Positions 37,366-45,289 of a stretch of DNA of 64,000 nt are shown one piece after another. How positions within the stretch are numbered: the stretch's first letter is position 1; every line of letters begins with the position of its first letter. The translations under genes and the position numbers were made by a program. The notes below the pieces were generated by a model. That model saw only the letters and a list, made by a program, of their open reading frames with translations, was not told where the DNA came from and did not search any database. This DNA comes from CAVTPD01 sp963736575 (GTDB lineage Bacteria; Bacteroidota; Bacteroidia; Cytophagales; JAAEPT01), in the NCBI GenBank assembly GCA_963736575.1, contig CAVTPD010000003.1:1116001-1180000 (forward strand). Reading direction: 5' to 3'.

Positions 37366-37858
37366 TTGATATTTCATATTGCCCTCTATGGAAGGTTAGT
37401 GATGGATTTTAGGCGTATAGCTGTGTAGTAAGTTGTGCTTACAATAAAAGTTGTAGATGAAATTGTAAAGCTTGCTTTTAAAAAGTGAATCTTAACTTTT
37501 AGTTAGCAGCTGTTAAGCTGGTAAACAGCTATACGTATAAAAATTGACATTTGTTGCACTAACTTCTTTAGTATATAGGTCTTTTTTTAGCATTACGCTA
37601 CATACACAAGTGTATAATAATCATAATGCCGATCAAAAAAGACCGGTAGCAGTTCGTTTTCGCTTAATATGTTTCATTCATTTTATGAACAAAACATATC
37701 CGCTACAACAAACAACTACCTACTGCATGGGATAGAGGGCAAAACGAAACACAACATTATGTAAGATTTCATGTAGCCTCTAAAAAGCTTATTTTACAGA
37801 AAATTTACAATAAGTTTTTAGAAACTACCCGACGTTTAAACTAAACTTACACATAACA
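37366..37858 (+). repeat. Geneless repeat unit, copy 2 (alpha 37366-37553 + beta 37554-37858)
   Basis: Direct tandem copy of the previous unit at a 492-bp spacing with scattered substitutions. It differs most in the last bases: the closing arm reads CTTACACATAACATTG instead of CTTACTCCTACATTG, which pairs better with its own opening arm (ACATTATGTAAG). The following cassette starts at 37859. Confidence 0.7.
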
Positions 37859-37884
37859 TTGTGTACCATCACTTAATAAATGAA

Positions 37885-39027
37885 ATGAAGAAATTTTTCG
37901 CGATAGTATTTTTTGGAGCAATAGCTTACATTTTATATGAAAAACAAGACTTAATCCTAGAGCATTGGAACAATCTATCTAACAAAAAAACTACAACGGT
38001 TAATGATTCTGAAATACCAGAAAAAAAGACAATTAGTAAACCCCTACCGCCTCGACCTAAAAAGTCATTAAGATTTAAAAATGAATATCTTAAAGCTCAA
38101 AAAATCCCAAAATCGAAAACAAAATCGATAAATGAACTTGCTGATTATATTAATCAAAACACGAAAACCGATTTAGAGAAAGCAAGAGTCATCTATTCAT
38201 GGATTGCCCAAAATATATCATATGATGATAAAGGATATAACACAGGGAAGTACGGTGATTTATCAGCTGAAGGAGTCCTAAAATCCCGAAAAGCGGTTTG
38301 TGAAGGATACAGTAATCTATTTGAAAAACTGAGTATTAGTGTTGGTTTGAAAGCTATTAAGGTAATTGGGTACGCTAAAGGTTATGGCTATAAAATTGGG
38401 GAACAGTTAAATGAAACAGACCACGCATGGAATGCCATTAAAATAGACAATGAATGGAAACTGGTAGATGTAACTTGGGGAGCTGTATTTGGAAAAACTG
38501 TAAATGGAAAACTAAAAAGCATCCAAAGATTTGATGACTACTGGTTTTCAACTCCTTCAAACGAGTTTATCTATAAACATCTACCTGAAAATCCAAAACA
38601 CCAACTCTTAGAAAACCCAATATCAAAATTAGAATATGAAAATCTTCAATATGTCGACAATGACCTTTTTGACTTGGGATTCCCTAATTCGAAATTATAT
38701 AGCCGTCTTAAATCAAATCCAAATCTAGACGTACCAAAGGCATATTCAGCCGATTTAAATCTAATAGTAAAATCAGCACCGCTTAATAACCCGATATCAA
38801 TAGACGAAGAATTTAAAATTGAAATATATTGCCCTGAAAATGTAACAATTGCAATAATCAATGAGGGTGAATGGACTTATCTGACCAAAAAAGCTGATTA
38901 CTTTACAGGTACAATAAAGCCTAAAAAAGGTATCATCCAGATTGGTTACAAGCTAAAAAAGTACGAAAAGAATTATAATATAATATTAGAGTATAAAGTC
39001 AATAAAGGCACACAACACCATATATGA
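37885..39027 (+). CDS. Transglutaminase-like protein (cassette 1)
   Basis: 380 residues from ATG 37885, which starts a membrane anchor or signal (MKKFFAIVFFGAIAYILYE); an upstream GTG at 37861 lies in the cassette end and is less likely. Residues about 75-210 form a transglutaminase/protease-like domain with the catalytic triad visible: Cys in SRKAVCEGYSNLFEKL, His in NETDHAWNAIKIDN and Asp in WKLVDVTWGAV. The C-terminal ~170 residues have a beta-rich region (VKSAPLNNPISIDEEFKIEI) as in KYPHOSCOLIOSIS/CYK3-like secreted proteins. The last codons lie inside the cassette's terminal palindrome (GGCACACAAC at 39007-39016), so gene end and recombination site overlap. A periplasmic protease or cross-linker is possible. 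Confidence 0.75.
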   Translation: MKKFFAIVFFGAIAYILYEKQDLILEHWNNLSNKKTTTVNDSEIPEKKTISKPLPPRPKKSLRFKNEYLKAQKIPKSKTKSINELADYINQNTKTDLEKARVIYSWIAQNISYDDKGYNTGKYGDLSAEGVLKSRKAVCEGYSNLFEKLSISVGLKAIKVIGYAKGYGYKIGEQLNETDHAWNAIKIDNEWKLVDVTWGAVFGKTVNGKLKSIQRFDDYWFSTPSNEFIYKHLPENPKHQLLENPISKLEYENLQYVDNDLFDLGFPNSKLYSRLKSNPNLDVPKAYSADLNLIVKSAPLNNPISIDEEFKIEIYCPENVTIAIINEGEWTYLTKKADYFTGTIKPKKGIIQIGYKLKKYEKNYNIILEYKVNKGTQHHI

Positions 39028-39208
39028 AATTATAGCTGGTTCAGTGGGTTTCAAAGGTTTCTGGTTACTTGTGAGTGTGCCAAATCTGCGATTTGGCATT
39101 TATGTCGAGAAGAAAATTAAACTCCAAATCGCAGATTTGGCTTTGTGGTAAATTGAAAGCACATCGCTTTCTATTCAGCTACAATTCATATATTTAACGT
39201 TGTGCTTC
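39007..39208 (+). repeat. attC-like cassette end A
   Basis: About 202 bp. It opens with GGCACACAAC and the outer arm CATATATGAAATTATAGCTG, and closes with CAGCTACAATTCATATAT and GTTGTGCTTC (39199-39208). A perfect 18-bp inverted pair lies inside (39079-39096 and 39124-39141, GCCAAATCTGCGATTTGG and its complement), each half itself a hairpin. The opening bases match the complement of the cassette's own start (ATTGTGTACC at 37858) at 8 of 10 positions. Confidence 0.8.
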
Positions 39209-39214
39209 ATAATC

Positions 39215-40087
39215 ATGAAATATACTTTACTAATATTTATATCATTTTTCCATTTCTATGCTAAAGCTCAAGACACACTTAATCTAAAGCATTTAATCAC
39301 TTCAATTGAAACTCAATCCGATGTTGATAGTTTACAAAGGACCCTCCCTTATATTTCAATATTAAAAACAACAAAAAACTCTAACGATTCTGACTTCAAT
39401 CCAAAATTTAAACATCTAGAAGAAGGAGAATCCAAACAGACTGATAAAAACACTTTTGTTAAGCTTATCTCAAAAAACACCACTTTAGAATTTAAAGTTA
39501 AGTACGTCTTTTTAGATGCTAATAAAATTGGGGTAGAAAAAGCTAAATCAATACAAAACGAAATAATAAACCTATTCAATAAGGGGGAATCATTTGGCGA
39601 CTTAGCAAATCAACATTCAATGGATCCAAGAAAAAACAATGGAGATTTAGATTGGTTCCCAAAAGGAAGAATGGTTTCAAATTTTGAGGCAGCCATTATA
39701 AAACATAAAAAGGGGGATATTTTTAAAACTGAAGACTTAACAAGAAACTGGTATTTTGTTGTCCTAAAAACCCATAACCAAAGAGAATCTGGAGAGTATG
39801 ATTATGTAGAAATTACAGAACATAAAATTGAATTGTTACAGAATAAGGAAAATCTTAAGAAAGAATTAAAAGCTTTTATTCAATTCACAATAAATGAAAA
39901 TCAAAGTTTATCAAAAGTACACTTCAAAAAAGTCACCTGTAACAACTGTACTCAAGAAGATCTGAAAGATCCATTTTTAATGGATTCATTTACATCATTT
40001 CTGAGTTCAATCGAAAAAAGAATTTCAAAAGGCGACCTAAAACAAAATGAAAATTACACGTTACCCGTAAAACTGTTAATTGAATAA
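39215..40087 (+). CDS. Parvulin-like peptidyl-prolyl isomerase (cassette 2)
   Basis: 290 residues from ATG 39215, which precedes a signal peptide (MKYTLLIFISFFHFYAKAQ); a TTG five codons upstream lies in the cassette end. Residues about 95-190 match a PpiC/rotamase domain: LEFKVKYVFLDANKIG, FGDLANQHSMDPRKNNGDLD, WFPKGRMVSNFEAAIIKHKK and WYFVVLKTHN. A presumed periplasmic folding factor. The flanks (about 20-90 and 200-290) are not recognised. The stop is 3 bp before the opening of the terminal palindrome. It is plus-strand like every gene of the array. Confidence 0.75.
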   Translation: MKYTLLIFISFFHFYAKAQDTLNLKHLITSIETQSDVDSLQRTLPYISILKTTKNSNDSDFNPKFKHLEEGESKQTDKNTFVKLISKNTTLEFKVKYVFLDANKIGVEKAKSIQNEIINLFNKGESFGDLANQHSMDPRKNNGDLDWFPKGRMVSNFEAAIIKHKKGDIFKTEDLTRNWYFVVLKTHNQRESGEYDYVEITEHKIELLQNKENLKKELKAFIQFTINENQSLSKVHFKKVTCNNCTQEDLKDPFLMDSFTSFLSSIEKRISKGDLKQNENYTLPVKLLIE

Positions 40088-40090
40088 TAC

Positions 40091-40292
40091 GAAGCACAAC
40101 ACCATGTAAAAAACCATAGCTGGGATAGTGGTGAAACTGTAGCTGCTCCTCTCCTAGTTAAGTACGCCAATCCTTTGGATTGACTCGCATGGAGGAAAAA
40201 GTTGCAAGCCAATCCAAAGGATTGGCTAAGTGGTCGAAAGACAGTATATTGTTTCAAAACCGCTACAGTTTTTACATTTAACGTTGTGCTTA
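40091..40292 (+). repeat. attC-like cassette end B
   Basis: About 202 bp. It opens with GAAGCACAAC (40091-40100), the exact complement of the start of cassette 2 (GTTGTGCTTC, 39199-39208). It closes with GTTGTGCTTA (40283-40292). A 17-bp perfect inverted pair lies inside (40166-40182 and 40210-40226, GCCAATCCTTTGGATTG). The outer arms contain CCATGTAAAAA and TTTTTACAT. Confidence 0.82.
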
Positions 40293-40346
40293 ATTGGGCA
40301 CGACGGCCATCCCTTACTTATTCAAGATCAATGATTATCTTGCGTC

Positions 40347-41327
40347 ATGAGCGATAAAAACGAAATAGTACTTTTTAAATCATCAGCTTCTGAAAATGAA
40401 TTCGAAATCATTCTTGATCATGAAAATGATACTATTTGGGCTTCTGAGCACCAGATCGCTGATATTTTCGATCGAGATAGAACTGTAATCGGTCGTCACA
40501 TTAGAAATATTTTTAAGGAGGAGGAGCTCAGTAAAAACTCAGTTAGTGCAAAATTTGCACATACTGCATCTGATGGAAAAACATACCAGGTTATGAATTA
40601 CAACTTGGACGTCATTATCTCAGTTGGGTACAGAGTAAAATCAAAAATTGCAACTGAATTTAGAAAGTGGGCAACTAGAAAGCTCAAGGAATATTTAATC
40701 CAAGGTTATTCAATAAATCAAAAACTGATATCAGATCAAACGGTGAAAATTAAATTCCTTCAAAAGGAAATCAATTCATTGTATCATGATCAACAAAAAC
40801 TCACCAACGGAATTCTGGAGCTAATAATCACTTACTCCAAGTCCTTTGAACTTTTAAGCAAATATGACAACGAAGAACTGACGACAAATAATTTAAATGA
40901 AGAGATTATCTATGTCATCAATTATGAAGATGTTATAAATGCGATTAAAGAACTCCGAGACAAATTAATTGCAAAAGGAGAAGCAGGTGCATTATTCGGA
41001 AACGAAAAGGATGATTCTTTTAAAGGAATATTAGGAAGTATTTCTCAAACAGTTTTTGGACAACTAGCTTATCCCACCATCGAAGAACAAGCCGCCCAAT
41101 TGCTTTATTCAACAATCAAAGGGCATTCTTTTAGCGATGGAAATAAACGAATTGGTTCATTTCTCTTTGTTTGGTATCTAGAACAAAATGAATTTCACCT
41201 TAAACCTGACGGATCCTCAAAAATTTCAGATAATACATTAGTTACGTTGGCTCTGGCGGTTGCTCAAAGTCTACCAGAACAAAGGGAATTAATAATAAAG
41301 CTCATAATCAACCTGATAAAAAACTAA
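40347..41327 (+). CDS. RhuM-Fic fusion protein (cassette 3)
   Basis: 326 residues, cytoplasmic. Residues about 25-125 are a RhuM (virulence protein) domain: IWASEHQIADIFDRDRTVIG, NIFKEEELSKNSVSAKFAH, TASDGKTYQVMNYNLDVIIS and VGYRVKS. Residues about 200-326 are a Fic/DOC domain with the intact motif HSFSDGNKRIGSFLF (catalytic His present), so AMP-transfer or another nucleotidyl/phosphoryl transfer is plausible. Such proteins occur in toxin-like or phage-defence contexts; the target is unknown and no antitoxin is adjacent. The stop codon TAA is part of the palindrome opening (TAAGCACAAC). An almost identical copy lies at 44090. Confidence 0.85.
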   Translation: MSDKNEIVLFKSSASENEFEIILDHENDTIWASEHQIADIFDRDRTVIGRHIRNIFKEEELSKNSVSAKFAHTASDGKTYQVMNYNLDVIISVGYRVKSKIATEFRKWATRKLKEYLIQGYSINQKLISDQTVKIKFLQKEINSLYHDQQKLTNGILELIITYSKSFELLSKYDNEELTTNNLNEEIIYVINYEDVINAIKELRDKLIAKGEAGALFGNEKDDSFKGILGSISQTVFGQLAYPTIEEQAAQLLYSTIKGHSFSDGNKRIGSFLFVWYLEQNEFHLKPDGSSKISDNTLVTLALAVAQSLPEQRELIIKLIINLIKN

Positions 41328-41525
41328 GCACAACAATGGGTAAGAAACCATGGCGTGTCAAAAGATCACGAGAGGTTTGTGGTTACTTACCTACCCCGCG
41401 AATTCTTCGAATTCGCAAATTAGACGGACAAAATCATTTTGCGAATTCGAAGAATTCGCTACTTTGAAACTCGAAACTAACTGCTACTAAATCACGCCAC
41501 GGTTCTTACCCGAAGCGTTACCAGC
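41325..41525 (+). repeat. attC-like cassette end C
   Basis: About 201 bp. It opens with TAAGCACAAC (41325-41334), the exact complement of the start of cassette 3 (GTTGTGCTTA), and closes with GTTACCAGC (41517-41525). The outer arms are GGGTAAGAAACCATGGCGTG and CACGCCACGGTTCTTACCC. A 22-bp perfect inverted pair lies inside (41398-41419 and 41438-41459, halves of the form GCGAATTCTTCGAATTCGC). Confidence 0.85.
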
Positions 41526-41532
41526 AATTGAA

Positions 41533-42366
41533 TTGAACAAAAGTTTGAGACCAAAAATATCGGACATAACATATTTTGAGACCTATTATTTCGCAAACAT
41601 TGTGAATAATATTTTGCGTGAACCATTCCCTTATCTCAGGTCTTTGGACGAGTTTTTCGGAGACATGAATTACAAGAATTTTTTAGAGCCGTTTCCCAAA
41701 ACTTCTTCACTCCACTATTTTATTAGTTTCATAATCGACTCTATTAACTACGAGGACACGAAAGAAGCAGAAAACGAAGACTTTTTAAGTGGAAAACGAA
41801 AGTTGTGGGTTGAAATAGCAATGGAACATTATGGGTTCGAGTTTGATTCATTTGAAAAATGGTTAAAGGCAGATAATAAATCAACATCAGACGTAATTGA
41901 CGATGATATATCGGAGTATTTTCTTGACTTAAGACTTTGTGGACCTTATGAAGAACTATTAGAAAAGGTATCGGATGAAATCTTCTTTATCCTTTTCCTT
42001 AATAGACAGGCTCTTCAAAGATTTAATGATATGATTTCATTTCAAATTCAGAATAAAACTTTGGATGAATTGGATTCAGAAGATATACCATATTTTAGAA
42101 AGGATGGTACATTGAAAAGAGTAAACATTCCGAAATGGGTACAAAGAGCCGTTTTGCATAGAGATAGAGGAATGTGCGTAAGCTGTCACAAAGACTTGAG
42201 TGGACAAATAAATATTGGTGAAACAGAAAACTTTGACCACATAATCCCATTGGCACAAGGAGGAATTAATGATGTTACGAATATCCAACTTCTTTGTGAA
42301 AGTTGTAATAAATCCAAAAGTGCTAACAAAATTCCTACATCAACAAAGTATGAAAGATGGTATTGA
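41533..42366 (+). CDS. HNH endonuclease (cassette 4)
   Basis: 277 residues if the TTG at 41533 is used (MNKSLRPKISDITYFETYYF); the next in-frame ATG is far inside, so a non-ATG start is likely. The first ~190 residues are unrecognised and helical. The C-terminal domain (about 200-277) is an HNH nuclease with two zinc-binding Cys pairs: HRDRGMCVSCHKDLSG, NFDHIIPLAQGGINDVTN (catalytic DH and N) and QLLCESCNKSKSAN. It probably cleaves DNA; it could be an effector of a defence system or a toxin. The stop lies 11 bp before the palindrome opening. Confidence 0.8.
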   Translation: MNKSLRPKISDITYFETYYFANIVNNILREPFPYLRSLDEFFGDMNYKNFLEPFPKTSSLHYFISFIIDSINYEDTKEAENEDFLSGKRKLWVEIAMEHYGFEFDSFEKWLKADNKSTSDVIDDDISEYFLDLRLCGPYEELLEKVSDEIFFILFLNRQALQRFNDMISFQIQNKTLDELDSEDIPYFRKDGTLKRVNIPKWVQRAVLHRDRGMCVSCHKDLSGQINIGETENFDHIIPLAQGGINDVTNIQLLCESCNKSKSANKIPTSTKYERWY

Positions 42367-42376
42367 AAAGAAAAAA

Positions 42377-42574
42377 GCTGGTAACACTGTATATAGCAAA
42401 TAGGGCGTTTTGTGGTTTAAGAAAGTCCAGTGCTATTTACCAACATTGCCAAATCGTTGATTTGGCTTTTAAAATGAATAAGTTAAAAACAAAATACAAC
42501 GCTTTGGCTCAGTGCAAAATTGAAAGTTTATCGCTTTCTACTGCCCTACTTGCCATATACTAAACGTTACCAGC
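42377..42574 (+). repeat. attC-like cassette end D
   Basis: About 198 bp. It opens with GCTGGTAAC (42377-42385), the exact complement of the start of cassette 4 (GTTACCAGC), and closes with GTTACCAGC (42566-42574). The outer arms are CTGTATATAGCAAATAGGGC and GCCCTACTTGCCATATAC. Inside is a self-palindrome GCCAAATCGTTGATTTGGC and a GAAAG..CGCTTTC hairpin. Confidence 0.82.
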
Positions 42575-42591
42575 AATCCCCCTTCGGTCAT

Positions 42592-43125
42592 ATGAAAACT
42601 AACTTGGAAATTGGACAATGCTTTTCTATCAAATTTGGAAACAGTCACTTTGGACTGATCTGTAGCTCAATTGATAAGAAAAGGAGTCCTCACAGTTATT
42701 CTTTTCTTCCCATAAGTCATGTGTGGACCGAACAACTAACAATGAATGACTTCCTAAACGGAAAATTCTATGGAACATTTAGTGGAGTTTCCTCGGACTT
42801 TGATAATCCAGAACAAATCGTTAAAGACCTGCAACCAGATATTGAGAGAATTTGGGAGAAGTATCCACAAAACTATCCTTATACCCTCATGGCATATAAC
42901 ATCATGATTCTTAGGAAGGATTTTCTCAAAATGCAGCACCTTTTTACCAGCATTATCGGACGTCTTAGTATCTTCGAGAACTTAGTGAACTATCCAAATG
43001 GATCAATCAACGGTGGCTCTGAAGAAGTTCTATCTGAATTTCTCTCTGACTTAAAAGCAACAATGGAATATAGAAACCAGAAGGAATTTGCAGTTGAACA
43101 CGTACTAAAAACTGGTAAAAAGTGA
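42592..43125 (+). CDS. Unknown protein, first gene of cassette 5
   Basis: 177 residues from ATG 42592. The frame is open upstream but that part is inside the palindrome. I do not recognise the family. The N-terminus (MKTNLEIGQCFSIKFGNSHF) has a small beta-barrel look, and the C-terminal half is helical (LKATMEYRNQKEFAVEHVLK). Its stop overlaps the GTG start of the next gene (GTGA at 43122-43125), so the two are co-translated. Paired with a SUKH protein, it may belong to a toxin-immunity set, but that is inference only. Confidence 0.6.
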   Translation: MKTNLEIGQCFSIKFGNSHFGLICSSIDKKRSPHSYSFLPISHVWTEQLTMNDFLNGKFYGTFSGVSSDFDNPEQIVKDLQPDIERIWEKYPQNYPYTLMAYNIMILRKDFLKMQHLFTSIIGRLSIFENLVNYPNGSINGGSEEVLSEFLSDLKATMEYRNQKEFAVEHVLKTGKK

Positions 43126-43865
43126 TAACTCGAAAGGACTATATGACACCAACCAAGAAACTGAAATCCATCCTTGACAACCAGTATGAATCCGAAGACG
43201 GTGACGCATACAAGGTAGAACTGCTTGAAGGCATGAGTCAACCTGAGATAGAACAACTCAAAAAGACTTTGCCGAACCAACACTTACCAACTGAAATTGA
43301 GGAACTTATTAAGTACTGTCGTGGCTTTGAGTTTTATGGTTTGGAGGAAGTTAGATTTGACTCATTTGGTCATTTCGGATTTGAAGAAGTTTTCCCGAAC
43401 TCGATTCAACTTGCAGGTGATGGATTTGGCAACTTTTGGATTCAAGATATTGATTCTAAAGGCAACTGGAACGAGGTGTATTATGTCTGCCACGACCCTG
43501 CTGTCATTGTCAAGCACTCTGACAACCTAACACAATTCATCGAACACGTGGATGAATTTGGACGTGTAGGCGGAGAATCAAACCTTGATACAATTCACGA
43601 ACAAATCGTATTTGACATCTGGAACGAAAAGATCGGAATCATGGAACGAAATGAACGTGATTACGATTTTGAATCGACTATTGAACTTCCAGAGGCATTT
43701 TTAATTGCTGACCTAACGAACGAACCAATAAAGACAGGTTTTGCCTGGGGGAAGTTTGGTGCCAACTCTAAGATTATACGGCCAACTGATGAACCCATTT
43801 GGGTCGTTGAAAAGAAGATCAAACAAGGATTTCTTGCAAGACTCTTTAACCGAAGCGGAAAGTAA
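43122..43865 (+). CDS. SMI1/KNR4 (SUKH) family protein, second gene of cassette 5
   Basis: 247 residues from GTG 43122, coupled to the preceding stop; ATG 43143 is an alternative. Residues about 25-140 match a SUKH domain: LPTEIEELIKYCRGFEFYGL, GFEEVFPNSIQLAGDGFGNF and VYYVCHDPAVIVKHSDN. Bacterial SUKH proteins are commonly immunity proteins against nuclease or other polymorphic toxins. The C-terminal ~90 residues are not recognised. No polymorphic toxin is visible nearby, so this may be an orphan immunity gene carried as a cassette. The stop is 4 bp before the palindrome opening. Confidence 0.75.
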   Translation: MITRKDYMTPTKKLKSILDNQYESEDGDAYKVELLEGMSQPEIEQLKKTLPNQHLPTEIEELIKYCRGFEFYGLEEVRFDSFGHFGFEEVFPNSIQLAGDGFGNFWIQDIDSKGNWNEVYYVCHDPAVIVKHSDNLTQFIEHVDEFGRVGGESNLDTIHEQIVFDIWNEKIGIMERNERDYDFESTIELPEAFLIADLTNEPIKTGFAWGKFGANSKIIRPTDEPIWVVEKKIKQGFLARLFNRSGK

Positions 43866-43868
43866 AAA

Positions 43869-44035
43869 GCTGGTAACAAATACTATGAATGAATGGGGTT
43901 TCGGTGGTCAGGAAATTGTCGTGGGGATTGGAAAGTCCGCCACAAGTTTTAAATTTAAATCAAGGCGTGGCTATGTGCGAGACGAGAGGTTAGTGCTTTC
44001 TAATCCCCACTCATCATAGCTGATCGTTGTGCTTA
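43869..44035 (+). repeat. attC-like cassette end E (shorter)
   Basis: About 167 bp. It opens with GCTGGTAAC (43869-43877), the exact complement of the start of cassette 5 (GTTACCAGC, 42566-42574), and closes with GTTGTGCTTA (44026-44035). The outer arms are ACTATGAATGAATGGGG and CCCCACTCATCATAG. It lacks the long inner double palindrome seen in the others. Confidence 0.75.
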
Positions 44036-44089
44036 ATTGGGCACGACGGCCATCCCTTACTTATTCAAGATCAATGATTATCTTGCGTC

Positions 44090-45070
44090 ATGAGCGATAA
44101 AAACGAAATAGTACTTTTTAAATCATCAGCTTCTGAAAATGAATTCGAAATCATTCTTGATCATGAAAATGATACTATTTGGGCTTCTGAGCACCAGATC
44201 GCTGATATTTTCGATCGAGATAGAACTGTAATCGGTCGTCACATTAGAAATATTTTTAAGGAGGAGGAGCTCAGTAAAAACTCAGTTAGTGCAAAATTTG
44301 CACATACTGCATCTGATGGAAAAACATACCAGGTTATGAATTACAACTTGGACGTCATTATCTCAGTTGGGTACAGAGTAAAATCAAAAATTGCAACTGA
44401 ATTTAGAAAGTGGGCAACTAGAAAGCTCAAGGAATATTTAATCCAAGGTTATTCAATAAATCAAAAACTGATATCAGATCAAACGGTGAAAATTAAATTC
44501 CTTCAAAAGGAAATCAATTCATTGTATCATGATCAACAAAAACTCACCAACGGAATTCTGGAGCTAATAATCACTTACTCCAAGTCCTTTGAACTTTTAA
44601 GCAAATATGACAACGAAGAACTGACGACAAATAATTTAAATGAAGAGATTATCTATGTCATCAATTATGAAGATGTTATAAATGCGATTAAAGAACTCCG
44701 AGACAAATTAATTGCAAAAGGAGAAGCAGGTGCATTATTCGGAAACGAAAAGGATGATTCTTTTAAAGGAATATTAGGAAGTATTTCTCAAACAGTTTTT
44801 GGACAACTAGCTTATCCCACCATCGAAGAACAAGCCGCCCAATTGCTTTATTCAACAATCAAAGGGCATTCTTTTAGCGATGGAAATAAGCGAATTGGTT
44901 CATTTCTCTTTGTTTGGTATCTAGAACAAAATGAATTTCACCTTAAACCTGACGGATCCTCAAAAATTTCAGATAATACATTAGTTACGTTGGCTCTGGC
45001 GGTTGCTCAAAGTCTACCAGAACAAAGGGAATTAATAATAAAGCTCATAATCAACCTGATAAAAAACTAA
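44090..45070 (+). CDS. RhuM-Fic fusion protein, second copy (cassette 6)
   Basis: 326 residues, protein identical to the product of cassette 3. Same RhuM N-terminal domain and Fic motif HSFSDGNKRIGSFLF. At DNA level I found one silent difference (A at 41147, G at 44890). The identity covers the whole cassette including its terminal palindrome (44025-45262) and ends at the GTT on each side, so this is a recent duplication or re-insertion of the whole cassette rather than of the gene alone. Confidence 0.85.
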   Translation: MSDKNEIVLFKSSASENEFEIILDHENDTIWASEHQIADIFDRDRTVIGRHIRNIFKEEELSKNSVSAKFAHTASDGKTYQVMNYNLDVIISVGYRVKSKIATEFRKWATRKLKEYLIQGYSINQKLISDQTVKIKFLQKEINSLYHDQQKLTNGILELIITYSKSFELLSKYDNEELTTNNLNEEIIYVINYEDVINAIKELRDKLIAKGEAGALFGNEKDDSFKGILGSISQTVFGQLAYPTIEEQAAQLLYSTIKGHSFSDGNKRIGSFLFVWYLEQNEFHLKPDGSSKISDNTLVTLALAVAQSLPEQRELIIKLIINLIKN

Positions 45071-45268
45071 GCACAACAATGGGTAAGAAACCATGGCGTG
45101 TCAAAAGATCACGAGAGGTTTGTGGTTACTTACCTACCCCGCGAATTCTTCGAATTCGCAAATTAGACGGACAAAATCATTTTGCGAATTCGAAGAATTC
45201 GCTACTTTGAAACTCGAAACTAACTGCTACTAAATCACGCCACGGTTCTTACCCGAAGCGTTGTGTGT
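45068..45268 (+). repeat. attC-like cassette end C' (copy of end C)
   Basis: Identical to end C up to the GTT at 45260-45262, then continues GTGTGT, the start of cassette 7, instead of ACCAGC. It opens with TAAGCACAAC (45068-45077). The swap of only the bases after GTT is the behaviour expected of an integron-type recombination point. Confidence 0.87.
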
Positions 45269-45289
45269 AATAACTCCTAACTTTTTAGA

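Noticed and set aside
37052..37735. Two 63-codon frames (37052-37243 and 37544-37735) with nearly identical products in the tandem units
   Set aside because: They start with TTG inside the palindrome and span the GTT junction and hairpins. The similarity follows from the DNA repeat, and nothing about the peptides looks like a protein.
40282..45262. IS-type or composite transposon carrying the RhuM-Fic gene
   Set aside because: No transposase, no terminal inverted repeats of IS type and no target-site duplications; edges fall on the cassette GTT instead.
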